Source: CADEDH01 sp965216205
Lineage (GTDB): Bacteria > Actinomycetota > Acidimicrobiia > Acidimicrobiales > SZUA-35
DNA: 64,000 nt
Direction of reading: 5' to 3'
Assembly (NCBI GenBank): GCA_965216205.1
Contig: OZ244139.1
Location: forward strand, 5,518,001 to 5,582,000
Shown: positions 54,680 to 63,647 of the stretch, in pieces
Layout: each line of letters begins with the position of its first letter
Numbering within the stretch: position 1 is the stretch's first letter
Translations under genes and position numbers: made by a program
Notes under the pieces: generated by a model
What the model saw: only the letters and a program-made list of their open reading frames with translations
Told to the model about the DNA's origin: nothing
Database searches by the model: none

Positions 54680-55564
54680 TCAGTCCGTGGGTTTGTCGCT
54701 CGCCCGGATCGTGATCCCGTACGACGTCGACACGTGGCCCTCGAGCAGCAGCTTCAGGTGGGTGTCGCCCTCGTAGGGCGGGTGGTCGACGTGGCGGTCG
54801 GCCGGCAGCGAGCCCAACTCGAAGGTCATGTCCACGAGGTGACCGTCGGCGATCAGCCCATGGGCGAGCTCCTCGAGGTCGCTCCTGCGGTAGATCACCG
54901 TCTGACCGCTGGTGAGGGTCGCCTCGCCCGCCGAGCAGTTGAGCTCGGTCGTGTGCACCGCGACACCGCCCGGCTTGAGGCACCGCATCGCCCGCCTGAC
55001 GAACAGCGCACCGTTGTCGAGCGTGCCCAGGTGCTCGAAGGCGCAGGCCGACCACAGGAAGTCGAAGTCGCGGAGGTCGTCGGGAAGGTCGTTCATGTCC
55101 ACGACCCGGAACGTGCAGTTCTCCCGGAAGCGGTCGTCGGGGCACAGGCCCCGCAGGTTCAACGAGTCGATGTCCGACGCGTGCTGATGGGCGTCGATCC
55201 AACCGCTCGCCCGCGCCCGGGGCGTGTCGATGTCGGTCGCGACGATCGTCGCTCCGTGCATGGCGAACAGGCTGGGAAGCGGTTCACGGCCAACCGCGAA
55301 CCCGAGGCCCCGCATGCCCGGTTCGAGCATGCCGGCGGTGTGGAGCGCATGGGCGATGTAGCTGAACTCCCAGATCTTCCGATGGAGCCGGTTCGGGTCC
55401 TCGCCCATCGCCACCGCCCAACGACGGAACGTCGGCGACTCCAGCTCCTCCTGGGTGCACGGTCGGGACGGCGTCACGGTCGGGCGCCGCCGACCTCGGC
55501 TGGAGCCGGGGCTCACACCGGCGTCGGACGGCGTTCCGGAGGCGTGGTCAGTGCTCGAGCGCAC
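54680..55564 (-). CDS. Class I SAM methyltransferase
   Basis: Up to 294 residues; the start is uncertain because GTG 55564 overlaps the upstream gene by 17 bp and later in-frame GTG codons exist. The conserved part starts at CTQEELESPTFRRWAVAMG. SAM-fold motifs are MRGLGFAVGREPLPSLFA, TIVATDIDTPRARAS, FDFLWSACAFEHLGTLDNG and CLKPGGVAVHTTELN. The sequence resembles glycan or lipid modifying methyltransferases of surface clusters. It is last of four coupled minus-strand genes that start at 59167. Confidence 0.82.
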   Translation of the reverse strand: MRSSTDHASGTPSDAGVSPGSSRGRRRPTVTPSRPCTQEELESPTFRRWAVAMGEDPNRLHRKIWEFSYIAHALHTAGMLEPGMRGLGFAVGREPLPSLFAMHGATIVATDIDTPRARASGWIDAHQHASDIDSLNLRGLCPDDRFRENCTFRVVDMNDLPDDLRDFDFLWSACAFEHLGTLDNGALFVRRAMRCLKPGGVAVHTTELNCSAGEATLTSGQTVIYRRSDLEELAHGLIADGHLVDMTFELGSLPADRHVDHPPYEGDTHLKLLLEGHVSTSYGITIRASDKPTD

Positions 55565-56426
55565 GATTGCTCGCCACCAGCATGGCGAACTCGTCGTTGG
55601 CCGCCTCGGCGAGATCGCGATAGGTGCGGACAGCTACGAGGTCTCCCATCCGGTCGACCGTGGCCACGTGCTCGAAGTCGTCGGCGATCTGCTCGTAGAG
55701 CCCCACGGGGTCGTCGTAGCGGCCAGGGGTGAACTCCAGCAGGAGGCGTAGGTTCTCCCTGTTCCGCCTCACGATGTCGCCCATGCCGGCGTAGGCGACG
55801 TCCTCGGACCCCTCGATGTCGAGCTTGACGACGTCGACCCGGTCGAGGCCCCGCTCGGCGGTGAACTCGTCGAGCGTGACCGCCTGGAGGGTCACGATCT
55901 CCTCGATCGGCTCCTCGGTGGTCTCGTCGGGCTCGGCGAGGAACGCGCTCCCGAGGAGGTGTTCGACCAGGCGAAGCTCGACCTTCGTCCGCCGGTCGCT
56001 GATGGCGCAGTTGGTGAGCGTTGACCGGTCAGCCAGCCCGGCGACCCGCAGCGACTTCGTGAGGAGCGTGGTGAGGTGGGGGTTCGCCTCGATGAGGTGG
56101 ATCGAGCCACCCTGGGCGGCCTCGATGACCGTTCCTGCGATCACCCCGAAGTAGCCGAGGTTGGCGCCGACGTCGAGCAGGCAGTCGCCAGGCTCCAGCA
56201 GACGGAGGAAGGCGCGGGTGGTGTCCGGTTCCCAGATGCCGTCGAGAATGATCGCCGGCGCGACCGAGACGTCCCGGGAGTCGACGTAGATCTTCTGCCC
56301 GGTGAAGAGTCGGGTGAGGACCTGATGGTCGCCGACGTAGACCGCCTGGCCGTTCCTGAGGACCTCGAGCTGGGACAGGCCCTGCGTCGACTTGTCTCGA
56401 AGGTCGAGGAGTATGTCGTCGCTCAT
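55548..56426 (-). CDS. FkbM-family methyltransferase
   Basis: A 292-residue protein from ATG 56426, three bases after the glycosyltransferase stop. FkbM motifs are CLLDVGANLGYFGVIAG, GSIHLIEANPHLTTLL, CAISDRRTKVELRLVEH and VDVVKLDIEGSEDVAYAGM. FkbM enzymes O-methylate sugars or polyketides and are common in glycan clusters. It probably methylates a residue of the exported polymer. Confidence 0.9.
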   Translation of the reverse strand: MSDDILLDLRDKSTQGLSQLEVLRNGQAVYVGDHQVLTRLFTGQKIYVDSRDVSVAPAIILDGIWEPDTTRAFLRLLEPGDCLLDVGANLGYFGVIAGTVIEAAQGGSIHLIEANPHLTTLLTKSLRVAGLADRSTLTNCAISDRRTKVELRLVEHLLGSAFLAEPDETTEEPIEEIVTLQAVTLDEFTAERGLDRVDVVKLDIEGSEDVAYAGMGDIVRRNRENLRLLLEFTPGRYDDPVGLYEQIADDFEHVATVDRMGDLVAVRTYRDLAEAANDEFAMLVASNRALEH

Positions 56427-56429
56427 TGG

Positions 56430-58829
56430 TCAACCACGATTCACGTTCGATCGGAAGAGGGCGCTCACCAGCGCCTTCGCGACCACCTCGTAGGAGTTGT
56501 CGTTGGCGTAGTGTACGGCGGCGCGCGACAGCCGTCGTCGGCGGTCGTCGTCGCCGAGCAGCTCGCCGAGCAGCGCCGTCAGCTCGTCCGTCGTCGCCAA
56601 CGGCGGGAGCTTCACCACGGCATCGTCCGGGAGATCCCCGCCGGGTCCGACGGTGCTGACCAGCGTCGGCGAACCCGCTGCGATCAGCTCGGAGATCTCG
56701 TAGGCGACCTTGTCGCGACCGAACCGACCGAGGTGGAGCACCAGGGTCGATTCCCCTGCCAGACGAGCGACCTCGCGGTCGCTGACGTGGCCGATCACGT
56801 CGATCCTGTCACCGATGCCGAGACCCTCAGCCTGGTCGAGGACCGCGGTGGTGGTCGGCCCGTCGATGGAACCCACGAGGCGGAGCATGCCCCGCTCGAT
56901 GGTCGGCACCAGATGCGACCAGGCGACGAGCAGGCCCTCGACGTCGGTCGGGGACCGGACCTCGCCGAACGCCGTGACGATCACGCGCGGTGGACCGTCC
57001 TGCGAGGTCTTCGAGGTGGCCGGCGCGTCCGGTCGATCGGCAGGTCCTGGCGGGCACGGGTAGTTCGACACCACCTCCACCGGCATCCCCGTGTCGAGCT
57101 CGGCCAGCGTGGCGAGCTGTGGCCAATGGGTGAACACGGCGTCGGCCCGTCGGGCGGCGTCGGCCAGGAGGGCGACGCCGAACCGCTCCGAGGTCTCGGG
57201 TGGGATCGTCGACAGCTCCTCGACCTCGGGCCGGTAGCGACCCGGGTAGGTCGTGGCCACCAGCTCGCCGACCGACAGGGCGGGCAGCGAGTCCGGCTCC
57301 TCGTTGAACATCGCGTTGTACACCGCGGTGAGGTTCGCAGTGTGCAACAACAGGCAGCCGCCATGGGCGAGGAGCGCCTGGAGACCGGGGATGTCGCGCC
57401 GGTCGTTGTCGGTGATCACCAGCACCCGGTCGAACGCGGCGCCGCCAGCCACCATCGCCTCGAACCGGCTTGCCGGCGCAACCGTCACGCCGTCCGGGGC
57501 ATCGAGCGAGCTCGGCGCAGCGCCGACGAAGACGGTCACGTCGACGTGGGCGCTGAGTGCCTCGGCCATCCGGTAGGTGTATCTGGCGCTCGACGTCGGC
57601 AGCGAGGGGAGGGGGGCGAACAGCGCGAGCCGCGGCTTCGGCGCCTGGCCATCGGGCCCGACCCGTCGCTGGGCGACGATCTCCACCAGTTCGTCGATGA
57701 CCACCGCTGCTCGCTCGGCAGCGAGCTCCCAGGTGAAGGGGGGCACGGCCTGTTGGCGGAGCGCATCGCGGAAGTCCGAATCGGTGACACCACGCTGGAT
57801 CGCCTCGGCGATGGCCGCCGGATCCATGGGGTCGAAGCGGGCGGCATCTATGGGCTGCACCTCCTTCAACGAGGCGGCGTCGGCGCAGAGCACCGGGGCC
57901 CCGCAGTGCATCGCCTCGAGCGCCGGCAACCCGAACCCCTCGTAGTACGACGGGAACACCACGAGGTGGGCGCCCTGATAGAGGCGGCACAGCGTCTCGT
58001 CGGACGTGTAGCCGGTGACGACGAACTCGGTCTCGGTCAACCCGGCCTCGGTCGCGAGCTCGCCGACCAGGACGCGGTCGGAATCGCTGAGGCGGCACGC
58101 GAGCACGAGCTGATGGCGGCGCCGCATCGAGGCCGGGAGCAGCCCGTAGGCCTCGATCGTGCGCTCGATGTTCTTGCGGGGATCGATCCCCGTCGGGAAC
58201 AGGATGTAGTCGGGCTCGAGACCGGGGATCACCTGGTCGCTCACGAGCGATTCACCAGCAGCACGGTGGCCGGCCGCCGGCCGCCGGAAGCGGGCGTCGG
58301 CCCCGGCGCCGATCATCGTGACGTTGGCCGGGTCGAGCCCGAGCATCTCGATCGTGTCGTCGGACGTCGCCTCGGAGTTGGTGAGGAAGCGATCGGCGAG
58401 GTTGAGCGAGTGGAGTCGGGCCGAGTAGTAGCTGGCGTTGTCGGGGTCGGTCAGGTAGAGCTCCGGGAACAGCGCCGGGATGACATCGTGCACGACCACC
58501 GCCGATCGCCACCACGGCGACCGGGCGTACGACGGCAGGATCAGCTCCGAGGGGAGGTTGAACGTCTCGAAGGGTGATCCTGCGATGAAGACACCACCGG
58601 CTGTCGGCGTGCGCTGGGGCGACCACCGGTCGGCGCGAACCACGCGACCGGTGGCGACGAGCGGCTCCGCGCCGGCCGGGAACGGCAGGTGCGGGTGCAT
58701 GAGGTACTGGGTGATCAACCCTGGGCGGACCCGCTCGAGGGCCAGGGCGAGGTGGAGGACATAGCGGGCGATGCCACGCTCGCCGTGATCTCGGCTCTGG
58801 AAGCCGAGCAGGTCGTAGACGACGTTCAC
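56430..58829 (-). CDS. Two-domain GT-B glycosyltransferase
   Basis: A 799-residue protein from GTG 58829, overlapping the coiled-coil gene stop (GTGA). The first GT4-like unit (1-375) has GERGIARYVLHLALAL, VHDVIPALFPELYL, ILFPTGIDPRKNIERTIEAY and VVFPSYYEGFGLPALEAM, the GT4 donor-site motif. The second unit (400-799) has LFAPLPSLPTSSARYTYRMA, VIVTAFGEVRSPTDVEGLL and LGRFGRDKVAYEISELIAAG, weaker at the donor site. Such fused enzymes can make two linkages or polymerise. Donor and acceptor are unknown. Confidence 0.9.
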   Translation of the reverse strand: MNVVYDLLGFQSRDHGERGIARYVLHLALALERVRPGLITQYLMHPHLPFPAGAEPLVATGRVVRADRWSPQRTPTAGGVFIAGSPFETFNLPSELILPSYARSPWWRSAVVVHDVIPALFPELYLTDPDNASYYSARLHSLNLADRFLTNSEATSDDTIEMLGLDPANVTMIGAGADARFRRPAAGHRAAGESLVSDQVIPGLEPDYILFPTGIDPRKNIERTIEAYGLLPASMRRRHQLVLACRLSDSDRVLVGELATEAGLTETEFVVTGYTSDETLCRLYQGAHLVVFPSYYEGFGLPALEAMHCGAPVLCADAASLKEVQPIDAARFDPMDPAAIAEAIQRGVTDSDFRDALRQQAVPPFTWELAAERAAVVIDELVEIVAQRRVGPDGQAPKPRLALFAPLPSLPTSSARYTYRMAEALSAHVDVTVFVGAAPSSLDAPDGVTVAPASRFEAMVAGGAAFDRVLVITDNDRRDIPGLQALLAHGGCLLLHTANLTAVYNAMFNEEPDSLPALSVGELVATTYPGRYRPEVEELSTIPPETSERFGVALLADAARRADAVFTHWPQLATLAELDTGMPVEVVSNYPCPPGPADRPDAPATSKTSQDGPPRVIVTAFGEVRSPTDVEGLLVAWSHLVPTIERGMLRLVGSIDGPTTTAVLDQAEGLGIGDRIDVIGHVSDREVARLAGESTLVLHLGRFGRDKVAYEISELIAAGSPTLVSTVGPGGDLPDDAVVKLPPLATTDELTALLGELLGDDDRRRRLSRAAVHYANDNSYEVVAKALVSALFRSNVNRG

Positions 58830-59167
58830 GCTGTGGTGGGTACGGTCGCCGCCCTGCGATCCGGACCCCGCTCGACCCGAGGTTCCCGGGCCTGGACCTC
58901 CACCATCGCCTGCAGCCGCTCGACCTCGCTCTGCAGGGTCCGGATCGTGGCGGCCTGGGTGCCGAGCTCATCGGTGAGCTGCTCGTTCCCCTTGGCGATC
59001 GTCCGGTCGAGCTCGTCGAACCGGCCGATGATCTCTGACTTGATCGCGTGGATGAGGTCTTCGAAGAAGACGGCGTAGTGGTTGACGAGCTGGCGGACGG
59101 GTGCCCGAACCGGCTCGGAAACCAGGCGAGCCATCGAACGCGCGGCGGAGCGTGTGGCAGTGGTCAT
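58826..59167 (-). CDS. Coiled-coil protein of the glycan cluster
   Basis: A 113-residue protein from ATG 59167; the frame further upstream is not coding. Residues 16-50 (EPVRAPVRQLV, FEDLIHAIKSEIIGRFDELD) match, position by position, the N-terminus of the methyltransferase at 51205. The rest is a heptad-like coiled coil (GTQAATIRTLQSEVERLQAM) and a basic tail. It has no catalytic domain. It may tether or scaffold the glycosyltransferase with which it is translationally coupled. Confidence 0.8.
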   Translation of the reverse strand: MTTATRSAARSMARLVSEPVRAPVRQLVNHYAVFFEDLIHAIKSEIIGRFDELDRTIAKGNEQLTDELGTQAATIRTLQSEVERLQAMVEVQAREPRVERGPDRRAATVPTTA

Positions 59168-59276
59168 AGTTTCATGATCGCAGCGTTTCAACCGGAAACG
59201 GTGGCCTTGGGGGAAAGAACCGATGTGCCCGACGTCGGCCTGACCCGGCACCGGTCGGGGCGCGATACTCCAAGTC

Positions 59277-60119
59277 ATGACCACACCGGCGTTGGCGCTG
59301 TTCGGGATCAACATGGGGGAGATGGCCGACCCCGATGTGATGACACGGGTGGCCATGGAGGCCGAAGCAGCCGGCTATGAATCGGTGTGGACCGGTGAGC
59401 ACATCGTGCTCCCGGATCCACAGGTACCGCCCTCGCCGGCCGCGCCAGAGACGCCGATGGTCGACACCGCGGTGGCGCTCGCATACGTGGCCGCCGCGAC
59501 GTCCACGATCAAGCTGGGGAGCGGGATCATCATCCTGCCCCAACGCCAACCGGCGGTCCTGGCCAAGAGCCTCGCCAGCCTCGACCACCTCAGTGGGGGC
59601 AGGCTCCTGTTCGGCCTGGGCGTCGGGTACCTGGAACCGGAGATGACCGCCTGTGGGGTGCCGATGGAGCGTCGGGGTGAGCGGGCCGACGAATACCTCG
59701 AAGCGATGCGGGTCCTGTGGACCACCGACGCTGCGTCGTTCTCCGGCGACTTCGTCTCGTTCGACGGGGTCACCGCCAACCCGAAGCCGGCCCAGGCGAG
59801 CATCCCGGTCATCGTCGGTGGCCACAGCCGGCGGGCGGCCCGGCGAGCGGTCGAGACGGCCGACGGCTGGTACGGGTTCATGCGCGACGTCGAGACCACC
59901 AGGGCTGACATCGCCCAGCTCGACGTGCTGGCGGGGGAGTGCGAACGGCGCGACGGCCTCGGCCCCCTGGAGATCAGCATCACCCCTCCCGGGCGACTGA
60001 AGCCCGGCGACCTCGAGGCCTATGCTGAGCTCGGCGTCGACCGGCTCATCCTCCAACCGGGAGGACACCGCAAGCTCGACGAGGTGCTCGCCTACCTGGA
60101 GCAGTACCGGCCGAGCTGA
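59277..60119 (+). CDS. LLM-class F420-dependent oxidoreductase
   Basis: A 280-residue luciferase-like TIM-barrel protein: MEAEAAGYESVWTGEHIVLP, AAATSTIKLGSGIIILPQR, LDHLSGGRLLFGLGVGYLEP and KPAQASIPVIVGGHSRRAAR. The sequence fits the probable F420-dependent family common in actinobacteria. ATG 59277 lies 109 bp from the divergent coiled-coil gene. Substrate unknown. Confidence 0.88.
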   Translation: MTTPALALFGINMGEMADPDVMTRVAMEAEAAGYESVWTGEHIVLPDPQVPPSPAAPETPMVDTAVALAYVAAATSTIKLGSGIIILPQRQPAVLAKSLASLDHLSGGRLLFGLGVGYLEPEMTACGVPMERRGERADEYLEAMRVLWTTDAASFSGDFVSFDGVTANPKPAQASIPVIVGGHSRRAARRAVETADGWYGFMRDVETTRADIAQLDVLAGECERRDGLGPLEISITPPGRLKPGDLEAYAELGVDRLILQPGGHRKLDEVLAYLEQYRPS

Positions 60120-60172
60120 GCTTCTCGACCACAAACGGTCACATCTCGTGCGATCTGGTCGATATCTGAACC

Positions 60173-61462
60173 ATCGCCACGTCCCGCGACGATGTCGCCC
60201 TGCTCCTGAGTCGAACCGGGTTCGGCGGTACGCCGGCCGAGATCGACGCGCGTACCGCCTTCGACTGGCCCGACCTCGTCGAGCAGGTGCTCGACACGTC
60301 GGCGGCGACCCCCCATCACGTCGGGGTCCCCAACCTCGATCCGGCCAACGGCTTCTACCGGAACTACGTGTCGATGGCGTGGTTCTGGCTCGACCGCTGC
60401 CGCACCAGCCACGCACCGCTCGTGGAGAAGATGGTGCTGTTCTGGCACGGCCATCTGTGCTCGTCGATGCAGAAGGTCTCCAACCGGCAGATGATGTTCG
60501 ACCAGAACCAACTGTTCCGCACCCACGGCCTCGGCAACTTCGAGGATCTCGTGCAGCGGGTCTCGGTCCAACCGGCGATGCTCCGCTACCTCGACAACGA
60601 CCGCAACGTGGCGGGCAGCCCGAACGAGAACTTCTCCCGCGAGGCGATGGAGCTCTTCACCCTCGGGATCGGTCACTACAGCGAAGACGACGTCACCGAA
60701 TCGGCCAGAGCATGGACCGGGCACATCCTCGACGACGCCGACAACTACCGGTTCACCCCCGAGGCCCACGACTGGAACGACAAGACGTTCTTCGGTGAGC
60801 GGAGGAACTGGGACGGACCGGCGATCCTGCACCACATCATCCAGGGCCCCAAGCGCGACATCGTGGCCCGGTTCATCGCCACCAAGCTCTGGTCGTTCCT
60901 CGCCTACCCCGATCCCGAGCCGGCCGTGATCGACACCGTCGCCGCCGCGTTCGCGGCGAGCGGGATGGAGATCAGGCCGCTCGTCAAGGCCATCCTGCTC
61001 CACCCGCAGTTCCGCTCCGACCGGGCCAGGAACAGCCTCGTCCGGAGTCCGATCGAGTACGTGGTGGCCGCGATGCGGATCACGGGCCTGCCCTGCGAGG
61101 TCACCCACCCCGAGTGGACGCTCCGCACGATGGGCCAGGAGCCGTTCTTCCCCCCGAACGTGTCGGGCTGGAAGCAGAACCACTACTGGATCACCTCGTC
61201 GGCCCTGTGGGCGAAGGCCAAGTTCGCCAGCACCGTCCGGTGGCGGCTGTACCACCAGGACGAGCTCCTCGACTCCTCGGCCAGGACACCGGCCGCCGCC
61301 GTCGACGCTGCGCTGGGCCGGTTCGGGATCACCGACCCCACGCCAGCCACCCGGAACGCCCTCATCGACTACGTGGTCGACGAGCGGGCGCACACGAGGT
61401 GGGCGGAGCGGGCGGGGCTGCTGTTCCTCCCGCTGCTCACACCCGAGTTCCAGCTCGCCTGA
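60173..61462 (+). CDS. DUF1800 family protein, non-canonical or misplaced start
   Basis: The DUF1800 N-terminal motif SRTGFGGTPAEIDAR is encoded at about 60209-60253, upstream of the first canonical start, GTG 60287. The frame opens after a TGA at 60167, and between there and 60287 only ATC 60173 and CTG 60200/60206 could serve as starts. A start in another frame with a shift, or a sequence error, is also possible. Later motifs are MVLFWHGHLCSS, SREAMELFTLGIGHYSEDDV and LVKAILLHPQF, all typical. DUF1800 genes usually precede a DUF1501 gene, as here. Function unknown; probably exported with its partner. Confidence 0.75.
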   Translation: MATSRDDVALLLSRTGFGGTPAEIDARTAFDWPDLVEQVLDTSAATPHHVGVPNLDPANGFYRNYVSMAWFWLDRCRTSHAPLVEKMVLFWHGHLCSSMQKVSNRQMMFDQNQLFRTHGLGNFEDLVQRVSVQPAMLRYLDNDRNVAGSPNENFSREAMELFTLGIGHYSEDDVTESARAWTGHILDDADNYRFTPEAHDWNDKTFFGERRNWDGPAILHHIIQGPKRDIVARFIATKLWSFLAYPDPEPAVIDTVAAAFAASGMEIRPLVKAILLHPQFRSDRARNSLVRSPIEYVVAAMRITGLPCEVTHPEWTLRTMGQEPFFPPNVSGWKQNHYWITSSALWAKAKFASTVRWRLYHQDELLDSSARTPAAAVDAALGRFGITDPTPATRNALIDYVVDERAHTRWAERAGLLFLPLLTPEFQLA

Positions 61463-61477
61463 CCCCAGCCACGACCT

Positions 61478-61522
61478 CCCCGAACCTCCACCTGCCCCGA
61501 ACCTCGACCCGCCCCGAACCTC
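61478..61522 (+). repeat. Three CCCCGAACCTC direct repeats, 17-bp period
   Basis: CCCCGAACCTC at 61478, 61495 and 61512, with variable 6-bp spacers, fills most of the 79-bp gap between the DUF1800 and DUF1501 genes. Confidence 0.75.
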
Positions 61523-61541
61523 GATCTCTCCGACCACGACC

Positions 61542-63554
61542 ATGACCCGAAGCGACCCCACCACCACCGACGTTCTCGCCGCCGTGTCGGCCCCGTTGCC
61601 AACCGACGCGGTCAGCGTCACCCGCCGCCGGTTCCTGCAGGCGGCGGCCCTCGCCGGCGGGGTCGCGGTGCTGCCAACGTGGATGGCCGAGATGGCAGAG
61701 GCGGCGGTGCCGGTCGGCCCCGGCGACGGCATCCTCGTGCTGATCACGATGGGAGGCGGGAACGACGGACTGAACACCGTCATCCCGATCCAGAACGGCA
61801 CCTACTACGACCGGCGCCGGTCGTTGGCCATCCCGGCGTCGTCGGCGATCGCCATCAGCGACGACCGCGCCCTGCACCCCGGCCTCGGGATCGTCAACGA
61901 GATGTGGCGACGGGGCGACGTGGCCGTCATCGACGGTGTCGGCGCCCCCGGCACCGACCTCAGCCACTTCTCCTCGATGGCCCGGTGGATGGCCGGGTCG
62001 ACCGCCCCCCAGTTCCGCAGCGGCTGGCTCGGCCGCTACCTCGACGGCCTGCCCGGCGGCAACGACCCGTTCCACGGCGTGACGATCGGGAGCTCGATCC
62101 CGCTGGTGGTCCAGGGCCAGCATCGCCAGGCGTCGGGCGTGCCGCCGACGGCGAACGGCATCCTGGAGGTGGCCGGCCTCGATCCCACCTACCAGCGGCA
62201 GTACGCCGCCGTCGCTGCGCTCGGCAACGCCACCACCGGTAGGGGCGAGCTCGCCGACGCCCTCGCCGTCGCCGGCCGGCGGGCGGTCGACATGGCGGCC
62301 ACGATCGAGCCGATCTACGGCGACGGGTCCGAGTTGGCGAACCCGTTGGCGCAGAAGCTCGACCTGTGCGCCCGCCTGATCAACGCCAACGTCGGCATCC
62401 GGGTGCTGACGGTGGCCTATGGCGACTTCGACTCCCACGCCGGCCAACCCGAGATGCACAACGCCCGGATGGCCGAGCTCGACGGCGCCCTCCGGGCGTT
62501 CTTCGCCCGGCTGGACACCACCTACGCCGCCAGGACCCTGATCCTCACCGTCTCGGAGTTCGGGCGGCGGGTGAAGGCGAACCGCTCGAACGGCACCGAC
62601 CACGGTGCCGCCAGCACCCTCCTCGCCCTCGGCACACAGGTGAGGGGCGGGTTCTACGGCCAACTGCCGTCGCTCGACGCCCTCGACCGTCAGGGCAATC
62701 TCGTGCCCACGGTCGATTTCCGCAGCGTCTACGCGACCGTGCTCGACACCTGGCTCCAGGCCGACGCCAACCAGATCCTCGGCGGGGGCTACGAGAACCT
62801 CGGCTTCCTGGCCGCCCCGGCCCCCAACCGCACCACCAGCGGGCTGAACCCCACCGGTGCCGGGGCCACGCTCCGGTACCGGGCGGAGATCGTCCGCCTC
62901 TACAAGGCGTACTTCGGCCGACTCCCCGACTCCGCCGGCCTCGACCACTGGGTCGACGCCCGCCGATCCGGGGTTCGCCTCGTCGACGTGTCCGACGCGT
63001 TCGCCGGTTCCGGCGAGTTCGTCGACCGGTACGGACACGTGTCGAACGGGGAGTTCGTCACACTGCTCTACCGGAACGTGCTCGGCCGGTCCGCCGACAG
63101 CGGCGGTCACGCCCACTGGACCTCCGTGCTCGACGGTGGCAAGCCGCGGGGCGAGGTGATGGTCGGTTTCAGCGAGTCTCCGGAGTTCGTCGCCGCCTCG
63201 GTGGGCGACGTGGAACGGACCGAGCAGGCCGGGCCGATCGCCCGGCTCTACCTCGCCTACTTCCTCCGCCAGCCCGACACCGATGGGGTCCGCTACTGGA
63301 TCGGCACCAACCTCCCGTACCGGGCGATCAGCGACGCCTTCGCCTCGTCGACCGAGTTCTCGCAGCGCTACGGGAGCCTCGGCAACGACGGCTTCATCGA
63401 CCTCGTCTACCGGAACGTGCTCGGCCGAGCCGCCGACGGCGAGGGCCGCGCCTACTGGCTCGGCGAGATGGGCCGGGGCGTCACCCGGGGTCAGGTGATG
63501 CTCGGCTTCAGCGAGAGCGCCGAGTTCATCACGAAGACGAACACCCTCGCCTGA
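61542..63554 (+). CDS. Tat-exported DUF1501 protein with C-terminal DUF4214 repeats
   Basis: A 670-residue protein from ATG 61542. A twin-arginine signal (TRRRFLQAAALAGGVAVLP) is followed by the DUF1501 sulfatase-like domain: ILVLITMGGGNDGLNTVIP, ALHPGLGIVNEMWRRGDVAV, GTDLSHFSSMARWM and TVSEFGRRVKANRSNGTDHG. From about residue 445 four DUF4214-like repeats occur: RLYKAYFGRLPDSAGLDHW, LLYRNVLGRSADSGGHAHW, RLYLAYFLRQPDTDGVRYW and LVYRNVLGRAADGEGRAYW. DUF4214 often sits on exported surface proteins. Metal-dependent hydrolase chemistry is possible but unproven. Confidence 0.9.
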   Translation: MTRSDPTTTDVLAAVSAPLPTDAVSVTRRRFLQAAALAGGVAVLPTWMAEMAEAAVPVGPGDGILVLITMGGGNDGLNTVIPIQNGTYYDRRRSLAIPASSAIAISDDRALHPGLGIVNEMWRRGDVAVIDGVGAPGTDLSHFSSMARWMAGSTAPQFRSGWLGRYLDGLPGGNDPFHGVTIGSSIPLVVQGQHRQASGVPPTANGILEVAGLDPTYQRQYAAVAALGNATTGRGELADALAVAGRRAVDMAATIEPIYGDGSELANPLAQKLDLCARLINANVGIRVLTVAYGDFDSHAGQPEMHNARMAELDGALRAFFARLDTTYAARTLILTVSEFGRRVKANRSNGTDHGAASTLLALGTQVRGGFYGQLPSLDALDRQGNLVPTVDFRSVYATVLDTWLQADANQILGGGYENLGFLAAPAPNRTTSGLNPTGAGATLRYRAEIVRLYKAYFGRLPDSAGLDHWVDARRSGVRLVDVSDAFAGSGEFVDRYGHVSNGEFVTLLYRNVLGRSADSGGHAHWTSVLDGGKPRGEVMVGFSESPEFVAASVGDVERTEQAGPIARLYLAYFLRQPDTDGVRYWIGTNLPYRAISDAFASSTEFSQRYGSLGNDGFIDLVYRNVLGRAADGEGRAYWLGEMGRGVTRGQVMLGFSESAEFITKTNTLA

Positions 63555-63647
63555 TCCGGCCTGCTCGGCGCGGGTCCGTTGGCGCGAGCGTGCCGTCGAC
63601 TCGAGCGGTAGCGTTCCGGGCGGGGCGATGAGCGACGGGGGTCGGCG

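Noticed and set aside
59180..59200. GTTTCAACCGGAAAC as a possible second parS
   Set aside because: Only the outer halves resemble parS; the central CACGTG is missing.
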